A stretch of DNA of 64,000 nucleotides from Methylobacterium planeticum (lineage in GTDB: Bacteria > Pseudomonadota > Alphaproteobacteria > Rhizobiales > Beijerinckiaceae): assembly GCF_008806345.1 (NCBI RefSeq), contig NZ_VZZJ01000026.1, forward strand, positions 1 to 64,000, in the 5' to 3' direction. Both the position numbers and the translations under genes were made by a program. The notes beneath the pieces are model-generated. The model searched no databases, was not told where the DNA came from, and saw only the letters and a list, made by a program, of their open reading frames with translations. Below, in pieces: positions 1 through 7,560 of the stretch. Every line of letters begins with the position of its first letter. Position 1 is the stretch's first letter.

Positions 1-60
1 CGATCCGAGAAGGATCGACACGATCCGAGAAGGATCGACACGATCCGAGAAGGATCGACA
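1..60. repeat. Tandem 20-bp repeat, three exact copies
   Basis: The unit CGATCCGAGAAGGATCGACA occurs three times end to end, and a partial fourth copy (CGATCCGA) follows at 61-68. Within each unit CGATCC and GGATCG are inverted, so every copy can form a small hairpin. The array touches the window edge and may be longer upstream. It precedes a terminator-like hairpin, so it probably lies in the 3' untranslated region of a gene outside the window. Confidence 0.9.
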
Positions 61-76
61 CGATCCGAAACACGAC

Positions 77-111
77 ACGAAAGGCCGCTCCCGCACGGGG
101 CGGCCTTTCGT
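77..111. terminator. Strong stem-loop, likely transcription terminator
   Basis: ACGAAAGGCCGC (77-88) pairs with GCGGCCTTTCGT (100-111), a perfect 12-bp stem. The inner CCC/GGG can pair further. Only a weak T-run follows, so factor-independent termination is inferred. It would end transcripts entering from the left edge. Confidence 0.6.
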
Positions 112-215
112 CGTTTCCGGAACCACGTTGCGTCCGGCTCACCCGGAAACGAGCCGCGGGCCGGCCGGTTAACCGAGTGGTGCCCCCCACCACGCTTCCT
201 TAAGGTTAGTCCGGC

Positions 216-350
216 ATGATCCTCCGCATGATGCTGACATGCCTATGGTTTGCTGTCGTGCTGGCGCCCCTCCTCAGCCTCGGCGCCCTCGCCCGTGTCC
301 GGGCGCTGGAGCTCGCGGACGCGGAGAAGAGCACCGGCGGCTACCTCTGA
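216..350 (+). CDS. Small membrane or secreted protein, 44 aa, unknown function
   Basis: The frame starts at an ATG at 216 and encodes 44 residues. The first half is hydrophobic (MMLTCLWFAVVLAPLLSLGA) and could be a single membrane segment or a signal sequence. The tail is short and polar and ends GGYL. It ends 127 bp before the TetR gene on the same strand. I do not recognise a family. The absence of a clear ribosome binding site makes this tentative; it could also be noncoding. Confidence 0.35.
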   Translation: MILRMMLTCLWFAVVLAPLLSLGALARVRALELADAEKSTGGYL

Positions 351-444
351 GATCGACGGGCGCGGGCGCGTCCGGCCGGCCTCGGCGCCTGCATCGGTGA
401 CGCCCTCGTGGGCCCGCCCCACCCGAGCGGAAGACCGGCGTCTT

Positions 445-473
445 GATTTTCGAGACGATCGGTCTACTAAATC
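445..473. promoter_or_regulatory. Inverted repeat, probable TetR (AcuR-type) operator
   Basis: The arms GATTT-N3-AGAC (445-456) and GTCT-N3-AAATC (462-473) are exact inverted repeats around a short centre containing GATC. The site ends 4 bp before the regulator's start codon. This position suits autorepression by the downstream TetR protein and co-regulation of the reductase gene behind it. Binding is inferred from symmetry and position only. Confidence 0.55.
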
Positions 474-477
474 GGCG

Positions 478-1143
478 ATGGCCAGCGCGCCCGCCCTCGA
501 TCCGCCTCCGGCACAGGCCCTCGTGCCGCCGCGCCGCCGCGGGCGCCCGCCGAAATGCGCCGCCGGCGAGAGCCAGACCCGCGAGGCGCTGCTGCGCGCG
601 GGTGTCGTGGCCCTGTCGGAAAGAGGCTTCTCGGCCACCGGCCTCGACGCGATCCTGCGCGCCGTCGGCGTGCCGAAGGGCTCGTTCTACCATTATTTCC
701 CCAGCAAGGACGCCTTCGGGGCCGCGCTGATCGGGCGCTACGCCGCTGCCTTCGCGGCCCGGCTCGATCGCCGGTTGCTCGACGAGAGCCGCCCCCCGCT
801 GGAGCGCCTGCGCGCCTTCGCGGACGACGCCCGCGCCAGCATGGCCCGGCACGATTTCCGGCGGGGCTGCCTCGTCGGCAATCTCGGCCAGGAGACGGGC
901 GTCCTGCCCGAGCCGTTCCGGGACGCGCTCCACAATGCCCTGCTCGACTGGCAGGCGCGCACGGCACGCTGCCTCGAAGCCGCGCGCGCCGCGGGCGAGA
1001 TCGCCCCGGAGGCCGATTGCGCGGCGCTCGCGGCCTATTTCTGGATCGGCTGGGAGGGCGCGGTGCTGCGGGCGAAGCTCGAGCGGAGCCCGGCGCCCCT
1101 CGACCTCTTCGCCGACACCTTCCTGGCCGGCCTGCGCCGCTGA
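478..1143 (+). CDS. acuR: TetR/AcrR family regulator, AcuR-like
   Basis: This is a 221-residue DNA-binding repressor. A proline-rich N-terminus is followed by a basic stretch (RRRGRPPK) and a TetR helix-turn-helix at about residues 30-75, ending in the typical GVPKGSFYHYFPSKDAF. The C-terminal part is helical, as in ligand-binding TetR domains. I chose the ATG at 478 because the frame further upstream runs through the operator and has no family resemblance. The acrylyl-CoA reductase gene follows 52 bp downstream on the same strand. This matches the known AcuR-acuI arrangement in other alphaproteobacteria, where the repressor responds to acrylate. The ligand here is inferred from that context. 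Confidence 0.8.
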   Translation: MASAPALDPPPAQALVPPRRRGRPPKCAAGESQTREALLRAGVVALSERGFSATGLDAILRAVGVPKGSFYHYFPSKDAFGAALIGRYAAAFAARLDRRLLDESRPPLERLRAFADDARASMARHDFRRGCLVGNLGQETGVLPEPFRDALHNALLDWQARTARCLEAARAAGEIAPEADCAALAAYFWIGWEGAVLRAKLERSPAPLDLFADTFLAGLRR

Positions 1144-1195
1144 GGACCGGGGACGAACCACCACCGAGACACGCAGCGAGACGGAGGAGAGGCCG

Positions 1196-2179
1196 ATGTT
1201 CAGAGCGATCCTGATCGAGAAGGACGAGGCCGGCTATCGCGCCGGCCTGACCGAGATCGACGCGGCGCAGCTGCCCGAGGGCGACGTGACGGTCGAGGTC
1301 GCGCACTCGACCCTGAACTACAAGGACGGGCTCGCCATCACCGGCAAGGGGCCGGTGGTGCGCAAGTTCCCGATGGTGCCCGGCATCGATCTCGCCGGCA
1401 CCGTGCGGGATTCCAGCCACGCGGACTACAAGCCGGGCGACCGGGTCGTGCTCAACGGCTGGGGCGTCGGCGAGACCCATTGGGGCGGCCTCGCGCAGGT
1501 CGCGCGCCTGAAGGGCGACTGGCTGGTGCCGCTGCCCGAGGCCTTCACGCCGCGCCAGGCCATGACGATCGGCACCGCCGGCTACACCGCGATGCTCTGC
1601 GTCATGGCCCTCGAGCGCCACGGGGTGACGCCCGACAAGGGCGCGATCGTGGTCACGGGGGCGGCGGGCGGCGTCGGCAGCACCGCCATCGCCCTCCTGT
1701 CGGGGCTCGGCTACACGGTGGCGGCCGTGAGCGGACGGCCGGAGGAGGCCGCGTATCTCCGCGGCCTCGGCGCCACCGAGATCCTCGAGCGCGCGGCCTT
1801 CTCGAGCCCCGGCAAGCCCCTCGCGAAGGAGCGGTTCGCGGGGGCGATCGACGCGGTGGGGAGCCACACCCTCGCCAACGTGCTGGCCGCCACGCAGTAT
1901 CGCGGCGTGGTCGCGGCCTGCGGCCTCGCGCAGGGCATGGACCTGCCGGCCTCGGTCGCGCCCTTCATCCTGCGCGGCGTCACGCTCGTCGGCATCGACA
2001 GCGTGATGTGCCCGCGCCCCGAGCGGCTGGAGGCGTGGCGGCGCCTCGCCCGCGACCTCGATCCGGGCAAGCTCGACGCCATGGCGGGCGAGATCGGCCT
2101 GTCGGAGGTTCTGGCGACCGCCGAGCGGCTGCTGGCGGGCCAGGTCCGGGGCCGCATCACCGTCGACGTCAACCGGTAG
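1196..2179 (+). CDS. acuI: Acrylyl-CoA reductase (NADPH), AcuI/YhdH family
   Basis: This 327-residue enzyme belongs to the zinc-independent medium-chain dehydrogenase/reductase family. The N-terminus contains STLNYKDGLAITGKG and FPMVPGIDLAGTV, hallmarks of the AcuI/YhdH group. A nucleotide-binding GAAGGVGS motif follows near residue 155. Characterised members reduce acrylyl-CoA to propionyl-CoA with NADPH, detoxifying acrylate and serving 3-hydroxypropionate metabolism. A good ribosome binding site (GGAGGAGAG) lies just before the ATG. It forms an operon with the TetR gene upstream. The family assignment is firm; the exact substrate is inferred from the pairing with the AcuR-like repressor. 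Confidence 0.88.
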   Translation: MFRAILIEKDEAGYRAGLTEIDAAQLPEGDVTVEVAHSTLNYKDGLAITGKGPVVRKFPMVPGIDLAGTVRDSSHADYKPGDRVVLNGWGVGETHWGGLAQVARLKGDWLVPLPEAFTPRQAMTIGTAGYTAMLCVMALERHGVTPDKGAIVVTGAAGGVGSTAIALLSGLGYTVAAVSGRPEEAAYLRGLGATEILERAAFSSPGKPLAKERFAGAIDAVGSHTLANVLAATQYRGVVAACGLAQGMDLPASVAPFILRGVTLVGIDSVMCPRPERLEAWRRLARDLDPGKLDAMAGEIGLSEVLATAERLLAGQVRGRITVDVNR

Positions 2180-2339
2180 GCGAAAGCCGCGCGCGCCCGG
2201 CGCTTAGCCGGCCTCAGGCGGGCGGGGACGCGACGGCGACCGCGGGAACGATGGCGACGAGACCTGCGGTCATGCATCGATCGCCTTGCTGGAACGGGCG
2301 GCAGGGGGACGGGCCGGGACATTGAGATGACGGTCTCGT

Positions 2340-2459
2340 ATCCATCGCGCAGCCGACGGCTCGGGGCGCGCGGCCGGCGCCAGCGGCTTCCTGCGCAAGC
2401 CCTGCGACGGCGACGCCATCATCCGCTCCCTCCGGCACGCCCCGGAGCGCCGGGCCTCG
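2340..2459 (+). pseudogene. Possible remnant of a response-regulator receiver domain
   Basis: One frame reads AAGASGFLRKPCDGDAIIRS. This resembles the end of a receiver domain (alanine-rich helix, G-A-x-G-F-L-x-K-P, then an acidic helix). No start, phospho-acceptor Asp region or output domain is present, and the surrounding frames are open only by base composition. It looks like a decayed fragment, but the match is short and could be chance. Confidence 0.3.
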
Positions 2460-2476
2460 GCCCGAGGCGGGCGCCT

Positions 2477-3025
2477 TCAGAACGTCGGCGGCGTGCAGGC
2501 GCTGATGATCTCGCAGGGCGCACCCCCGACGCAGCGGAACCGGTGCGGACGCCGGCTCTCGAAGTAATAGGCGTCCCCCGGCCCGAGGATGCGCCGCTCG
2601 TCGTCCACCGTCACCTCGAGGCGCCCGCTCAGCACGATGCCGCCCTCCTCGCCGTCGTGCACGAGGGGCACCCGGCCCGTATCGGCCCCCGGCTCGTAGC
2701 GCTCCTTCAGGATCTGGAGCGCCCGCCCGAACAGGCTGTCCCCGACCTGCCGGTAGGAGATCGGGCCCTTGCCGATCTCGGTGAGCTCCTCTGCCCGGTA
2801 GAAGACCCGGCGGGGCCGCTCCGGCTCGATCGCGAAGAACTCGGACAGGCCGATCGGCACCCCGTCGAGGATGCGCTTCAGGGCACCGACCGAGGGGTTC
2901 ATCTGGTTCGACTCGATGAGCGAGATCGTCGAGTTCGTGACCCCGGCGCGCTTGGCGAGGCCGCGCTGGGACAGCCCGTGCAGGGTCCGGACATGGCGCA
3001 GGCGCTCTCCGACATCGACGCTCAA
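2477..3025 (-). CDS. XRE-cupin transcriptional regulator, PuuR-like
   Basis: This 182-residue regulator has an N-terminal XRE helix-turn-helix (about residues 6-60, with LSQRGLAKRAGVTNSTISLI) and a C-terminal cupin domain (about 110-178, with GEEGGIVLSGRLEVTVDDE). This layout is typical of PuuR-type regulators that sense small amines or amino acids and control their catabolic genes. The start appears to be TTG: an in-frame TAG lies shortly upstream and there is no better codon. It is transcribed divergently from the omega-amino-acid transaminase gene, which is its most likely target. An inverted repeat lies in the gap between them. Confidence 0.85.
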   Translation of the reverse strand: MSVDVGERLRHVRTLHGLSQRGLAKRAGVTNSTISLIESNQMNPSVGALKRILDGVPIGLSEFFAIEPERPRRVFYRAEELTEIGKGPISYRQVGDSLFGRALQILKERYEPGADTGRVPLVHDGEEGGIVLSGRLEVTVDDERRILGPGDAYYFESRRPHRFRCVGGAPCEIISACTPPTF

Positions 3026-3044
3026 GGCGCTGGCCCCGTTGAGG

Positions 3045-3065
3045 GTGTTGAGGATCGGACAACAC
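3045..3065. promoter_or_regulatory. Inverted repeat between divergent genes, putative operator
   Basis: GTGTTG (3045-3050) and CAACAC (3060-3065) are exact inverted repeats separated by 9 bp. The site sits 20 bp upstream of the XRE-cupin start and about 135 bp before the transaminase start. It could serve both promoters. Binding by the adjacent regulator is inferred. Confidence 0.45.
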
Positions 3066-3198
3066 TAGGGGGCTTGGCCCAGTCTCCGCAAGCACTTGGC
3101 GGGGCGCAGAAAAGGACTTGTTGCGGCCCCCGGAACCGGTGCCACTGGGGTGCCGCCGACAGGGCCGCCCGAGGAGCTCGACCGTGACCAGCCCGACC

Positions 3199-4536
3199 AT
3201 GACCAGCCCGAGCCTGAAGAACGCCCCGAGCCTCGACGCCTACTGGATGCCGTTCACGGCGAACCGCCAGTTCAAGGCGGCGCCGCGCCTCCTCGCCTCG
3301 GCGGAGGGCATGCACTACACGGCGAGCGACGGACACCGGGTCCTCGACGGCACGGCGGGCCTGTGGTGCGTCAATGCCGGGCACGGGCGCCGGGCCATCG
3401 CGCAGGCGGTCGAGCAGCAGCTCCTCACCCTCGACTTCGCCCCCTCCTTCCAGATGGGCCATCCGGCGGCCTTCGCCTTCGCGGAGGCTTTGGCGGCGGT
3501 CGCGCCGGGGGGCCCGGAGGCCGGTCTCGACCGGGTCTTCTTCACGGGCTCGGGCTCCGAATCGGTCGACACGGCGCTCAAGATCGCGCTCGCCTACCAG
3601 CGGGCGATCGGGCAAGGCACCCGGACCCGGCTGATCGGGCGCGAGCGCGGCTACCACGGGGTCGGCTTCGGCGGAATCTCGGTCGGCGGCCTCGTCAACA
3701 ACCGGCGCGTCTTCACGCAGCTGCCCGGCGTGGACCATCTGCGCCACACCCACGACCTCGCCCGCAACAGCTTCGTGAAGGGCCAGCCCGAGCACGGCGC
3801 CGACCTCGCCGAGGATCTCGAACGTCTCGTGGCCCTGCACGGGGCCGAGACCATCGCGGCCTGCATCGTCGAGCCGGTGGCGGGCTCCACCGGGGTGCTG
3901 GTCCCGCCGAAGGGCTATCTCGAGCGCCTGCGCGAGATCTGCACCCGCCACGGCATCCTGCTGATCTTCGACGAGGTGATCACCGGGTTCGGGCGCCTCG
4001 GGGCGCCCTTCGCCACCGATTACTTCGGGGTCGTGCCGGACCTCGTCACCACCGCGAAGGGGCTGACCAACGGCACCGTGCCGATGGGGGCGGTCTTCGC
4101 CAGCCGCGGCATCCACGACGCCCTGATGCACGGGCCGGAGAGCGCCATCGAGCTGTTCCACGGCTACACCTATTCGGGCCACCCGCTCGCCTGCGCGGCG
4201 GGGCTCGCGACGCTGGGGATCTACGCCGAGGAGGGCCTGCTCACCCGCGGGGCGGGTCTCGCGGAGGATTGGGCGAGCGCGGTCCACGACCTGCGCGGGC
4301 ACCGCCACGTCATCGACATCCGCACGATCGGCCTCGTGGCCGGCATCGAGCTGCAGCCCCGCCCGGACGCGCCGGGCGCGCGCGCCTACGAGGTCTTCGT
4401 CGATTGCTTCGAGCGCGGGCTCCTGACCCGGGTCACCGGCGACATCATCGCCCTGTCGCCACCCCTGATCGTCGAGCCCGAGCACATCGCCGAGATGACC
4501 CGCATCCTCGCCGAGGCCATCGACCGCGTCGCCTGA
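3199..4536 (+). CDS. Class III omega-amino acid:pyruvate aminotransferase
   Basis: This 445-residue PLP enzyme belongs to the class III aminotransferases. The Asp that holds the PLP ring nitrogen is D258 in LIFDEVITGFGRLG, and the Schiff-base Lys is K287 in TTAKGLTNGTVPMGA. The N-terminal SLDAYWMPFTANRQFKAAPR is typical of beta-alanine:pyruvate transaminases, which convert beta-alanine (or other omega-amines) and pyruvate to malonate semialdehyde and alanine. The start could be the ATG at 3199 or the GTG at 3184; further upstream the frame looks noncoding. It is divergent from the XRE-cupin regulator. The exact amine donor cannot be read from sequence. Confidence 0.85.
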   Translation: MTSPSLKNAPSLDAYWMPFTANRQFKAAPRLLASAEGMHYTASDGHRVLDGTAGLWCVNAGHGRRAIAQAVEQQLLTLDFAPSFQMGHPAAFAFAEALAAVAPGGPEAGLDRVFFTGSGSESVDTALKIALAYQRAIGQGTRTRLIGRERGYHGVGFGGISVGGLVNNRRVFTQLPGVDHLRHTHDLARNSFVKGQPEHGADLAEDLERLVALHGAETIAACIVEPVAGSTGVLVPPKGYLERLREICTRHGILLIFDEVITGFGRLGAPFATDYFGVVPDLVTTAKGLTNGTVPMGAVFASRGIHDALMHGPESAIELFHGYTYSGHPLACAAGLATLGIYAEEGLLTRGAGLAEDWASAVHDLRGHRHVIDIRTIGLVAGIELQPRPDAPGARAYEVFVDCFERGLLTRVTGDIIALSPPLIVEPEHIAEMTRILAEAIDRVA

Positions 4537-4573
4537 AGGCGGCGCGGCCGGGATCCGGGTTCGGGCCGGCCGG

Positions 4574-5317
4574 TCAGGCCGCGGAGGCCGGCTTGGTCCG
4601 GGCGGCCGCGGGGGCGGCCCCGCCCCCCAGGCCCGCCCGCAGACGGGCCGTCTCCTCCGGCCCGAGGGCGAGGACGAGGCGGAGCGCGTCCTCCACGAAG
4701 GCCGTGGTCGACGTCCCGGCGCGCTTGGCCGCCCGCGAGACCTCGAGGCCAAGGGCGGAATCGATCGGCACCGGCGCGGTGCGCGGCCCGGGCGCGGCGG
4801 CCGGGGAGACGGTGTGTGCGGGGGAGGCGGCCGGGAGGCCGAGGGCGGGTAGGGGCTGCGGCGTGGCCTGGAGCGGCCCCGCCGGCATGCCGCGGGCCTC
4901 GCGCCGGCCCCGGGTGGCGAGGCGGTCGGCCCGCTCGTTCATCGGATCGCCGGCATGGCCCCGCACCCAGACCCAGCGCACGTCGCGGCGGGCGGCGAGC
5001 GCGTCGAGGCGCTTCATCAGGTCGACGTTCTTCACCTCGCCCGTGGTGGTGCGCCAGCCCTTGGCCTTCCAGCCCCGCATCCACTCGGTGACGGATTTCA
5101 CCACGTACTGGCTGTCGCAGCGCATCTCGATCTGGGCGCCCTCGGGGAAGGATTCGAGGGCCCGGATCGCCGCGGTCAGCTCCATCCGGTTGTTGGTGGT
5201 GCCGGGCTCGCCGCCGCAGAGGTCGATCGGGCCGTCGGGCCCCGCGATGACGACGCCCCAGCCGCCCGGGCCGGGATTGGGATCGCAGCCGCCATCGGCG
5301 TAAACGACGGTTCGCAT
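4574..5317 (-). CDS. rnhA: Ribonuclease HI with a C-terminal extension
   Basis: The first 145 or so residues are a complete RNase HI that cleaves the RNA strand of RNA-DNA hybrids. The four acidic catalytic positions are visible in YADGGCDPNPG, NNRMELTAAI, MRCDSQYVV and GHAGDPMNERAD. Typical bacterial RNase HI stops there. This protein continues for about 100 residues: a proline/alanine-rich linker, then a segment (ALGLEVSRAAKRAGTSTTAF followed by VEDALRLVL) that looks like a ribbon-helix-helix or other small helical DNA-binding unit. The start is the ATG at 5317, where homology begins. It converges with the transaminase gene, leaving 37 bp between stops. Confidence 0.9.
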   Translation of the reverse strand: MRTVVYADGGCDPNPGPGGWGVVIAGPDGPIDLCGGEPGTTNNRMELTAAIRALESFPEGAQIEMRCDSQYVVKSVTEWMRGWKAKGWRTTTGEVKNVDLMKRLDALAARRDVRWVWVRGHAGDPMNERADRLATRGRREARGMPAGPLQATPQPLPALGLPAASPAHTVSPAAAPGPRTAPVPIDSALGLEVSRAAKRAGTSTTAFVEDALRLVLALGPEETARLRAGLGGGAAPAAARTKPASAA

Positions 5318-5683
5318 GGGCAGTGACCTGTTCGGGGAGTGAGGGAAACGACGCGACAGGGGGCCGACCGCCGCGCGGCGGGCCGGATCCCTGGATGAGC
5401 GAGCGGTCTCCACGTTAGCCGGATCCGCCCGGCGCGAAAACGCTCGGGCGCCTCATGCCCGCCCATTCCTTTCCAGATCCCTGCCCGGCGACCCGCGCCG
5501 CCGGATGGCGCCGCACCCGGTACCGTTCGGCTCTGCGCGCGTCTCCGGCGCGGCAGGGACTTGGATGTTCTGAAACGCACAATTTGTGCTCTACACTAGC
5601 GACGCCGTAACCAAGATGAAACGTTTAACTTGTTTGCAAGCACTTCGCCGCACAGTCGGACTCCCGAAATACGGACCCTGGTC
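5318..5683. other. Intergenic region between divergent rnhA and DUF2336 gene
   Basis: This 366-bp gap separates two divergent genes and must hold both promoters. A locally AT-richer stretch at about 5575-5640 would suit the promoter of the rightward gene, but I see no convincing -35/-10 pair. No small gene is supported. Confidence 0.5.
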
Positions 5684-6784
5684 ATGATCGTGCTCAGCTC
5701 CGTGGTCGCCGATGTCGAGGGCGCCATCGCCAGCGGCGACCACGCCAAGCGCATGGGCATGCTCCGCCAGATGACCGACCTGTTCACCGACCAGGCGCCG
5801 CGCCTGAACGAGGCGCAGGTCGATGCCTTCGACGCGGTGATCCTGCGGCTCTCGCGCGACATCGAGACGAGGGCCCGGGCGGATCTGTCGACGGCGCTCG
5901 CCCCGCTGCCGAATGCCCCGATCCAGGTGATCCGGGATCTCGCCTTCGACCCCTCCGCCGCGGTGGCGGGCCCGGTGCTGGAGCATTCCGAGCGCCTGGA
6001 CGAGCGCGACCTCGTGCAGATCGCGAGCGCGGGTGACCAGGCGCACCTGCTGGCGATCTCCCGCCGGCGCGCGATCGGCACGGCCGTGACGGACGTGATC
6101 GTCACCCGCGGCGACGAACGGGTGGTCCGGGGCGTCGCCGGCAATCGCGGGGCCCGCTTCTCCGAGGGCGGCTTCCAGATCCTCACCGCCCGGGCGCGGG
6201 ACGACGTGGCGCTGACGGACGCGCTCGCGGCGCGGGCCGACCTGCCGCCGGCCCAGATGGCGCAGCTCGTCGGCCTCGCCCAGGAGCGGGCCCGCCGGGC
6301 CCTGGCGCAGGATTTCGGCGAGAGCGCCGCCGCGCAGGCGACGCGCGCCGCCGCCGCCGGCCTCGCGCCGCCGCCCCTCGACGTCACCCCGGCGGAGGTC
6401 GCGGTGGCGGCCCGGGCCAAGGCCGGCCTCGACGAGGCCATGGTGCAGACCTGGCTGACCACCGGGGAGGCCACCCACGCCCTGGTGGCCCTGGCCCGCC
6501 TCGCCGGGGTGCCCTCCGGCATGGCGGTGACGGCCCACCGGGCGCCGACGATGGACCCGATCCTGTTCCTGGTGCGCTCGGTCAAGTTCGGCTGGAAGAC
6601 CTTGAAGCTGTTCCTCGCCGCGCGCAAAGGGGCGCCGCCCTCCACCGAGGAGCTGCGCAACGCCTTCCAGGCCTTCGAGGATCTCTCCGTCGCCACCGCG
6701 CAGCGCGTCGTCCGCTTCACCGCCGCGCGCGAGGCCGCGCGCGGGAAGATCGGCGAGACCGCGGACCTGTCGCGCACGGCCTGA
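5684..6784 (+). CDS. DUF2336 domain protein
   Basis: This 366-residue protein is mostly alpha-helical and matches the DUF2336 family, which is common in alphaproteobacteria. The N-terminal half (DHAKRMGMLRQMTDLFTDQA and RLNEAQVDAFDAVILRLSRDI) resembles HEAT-like helical repeats. No signal peptide or membrane segment is seen. I chose the ATG at 5684 because earlier in-frame residues look noncoding. The function is unknown; some DUF2336 proteins are annotated near stress or signalling genes, which is weak evidence. It appears to be transcribed alone. Confidence 0.75.
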   Translation: MIVLSSVVADVEGAIASGDHAKRMGMLRQMTDLFTDQAPRLNEAQVDAFDAVILRLSRDIETRARADLSTALAPLPNAPIQVIRDLAFDPSAAVAGPVLEHSERLDERDLVQIASAGDQAHLLAISRRRAIGTAVTDVIVTRGDERVVRGVAGNRGARFSEGGFQILTARARDDVALTDALAARADLPPAQMAQLVGLAQERARRALAQDFGESAAAQATRAAAAGLAPPPLDVTPAEVAVAARAKAGLDEAMVQTWLTTGEATHALVALARLAGVPSGMAVTAHRAPTMDPILFLVRSVKFGWKTLKLFLAARKGAPPSTEELRNAFQAFEDLSVATAQRVVRFTAAREAARGKIGETADLSRTA

Positions 6785-6872
6785 GGGGATCCGCCGGAGC
6801 CGTCGGCTCGTTCCCTGCCCGCGGGACCTCGCGACCCCGGCACACGCGCCTGTCCCGGCGGGCGCCGAGACT

Positions 6873-6917
6873 GCCAAGAACCCCGCCAAGAACCCCGCCA
6901 AGAACCCGCCAAGACCC
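6873..6917. repeat. 12-bp tandem repeat upstream of DUF938 gene
   Basis: GCCAAGAACCCC is repeated at 6873 and 6885. A copy shortened to 11 bp follows at 6897 and a degenerate 10-bp copy at 6908. The array lies 28 bp before the start codon of the methyltransferase gene, so changes in copy number would alter the 5' leader. Confidence 0.85.
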
Positions 6918-6945
6918 GCCACGGCAGCCCGGAGGTTCGGCCGCG

Positions 6946-7560
6946 ATGTCCGACGAGATCGGCGAGGAGGCGCTCCACGCCCCCGCCACCCTGCGCAACC
7001 GCGATCCGATCCTGGCGGTTCTGGCCCGGGTCCTGCCGCCGGCCGGCCTCGTCCTCGAGGTCGCGGCGGGCACGGGCGAGCATGCGGTGCATTTCGCCCG
7101 GGGCCTGCCGCATCTCGCCTGGTGCCCGAGCGACCCGGATGCCCGGGCGCTGCGCAGCATCGCGGCCTACCGGGCGCGGGCCCGCCTGCCGAACCTGATG
7201 GCGCCGCTCGCCCTCGACGCCTCCGCCGCGCACTGGCCGGTGCCGCGGGCGGACGCGGTGGTGGCGATCAACCTGGTGCACATCGCCCCGTGGCCGGCGA
7301 GCGAAGGGCTGATGGCGGGCGCCGCCCGGGTGCTGGCGCCGGGCGGCGCCCTCGTCCTCTACGGGCCGTTCCGCGAACCCGATGTCCCGACCGCGCCGGG
7401 CAACACGGCCTTCGACGCGGACCTGCGGGGGCGCGACCCGGATTGGGGCCTGCGCGACCGCGCCGCGATGGCGCGGCTCGCCGAGGCGAACGACCTCGCG
7501 CTCACCGAGCGCGTCGCGATGCCGGCGAACAACCTCATCCTGGTGTTCCGGAAGCGCTGA
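6946..7560 (+). CDS. DUF938 SAM-dependent methyltransferase-like protein
   Basis: This 204-residue protein has the DUF938 pattern: RNRDPILAVLARVLPP, then the SAM-binding loop VLEVAAGTGEHAVHF, then CPSDPDARALRSI. The Rossmann methyltransferase fold is complete up to the C-terminal NLILVFRKR. The substrate is unknown for this family. The last 26 bp overlap the 3' end of the convergent PepSY gene. A ribosome binding site (GGAGG) lies about 10 bp before the ATG at 6946. Confidence 0.85.
   Translation: MSDEIGEEALHAPATLRNRDPILAVLARVLPPAGLVLEVAAGTGEHAVHFARGLPHLAWCPSDPDARALRSIAAYRARARLPNLMAPLALDASAAHWPVPRADAVVAINLVHIAPWPASEGLMAGAARVLAPGGALVLYGPFREPDVPTAPGNTAFDADLRGRDPDWGLRDRAAMARLAEANDLALTERVAMPANNLILVFRKR

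Noticed and set aside
1..60. CRISPR-like direct repeats
   Set aside because: The 20-bp copies are adjacent without spacers, so they are a simple tandem repeat.
250..477. N-terminal extension of the TetR protein from an upstream start
   Set aside because: The extra residues are low-complexity and the region contains the operator-like palindrome.
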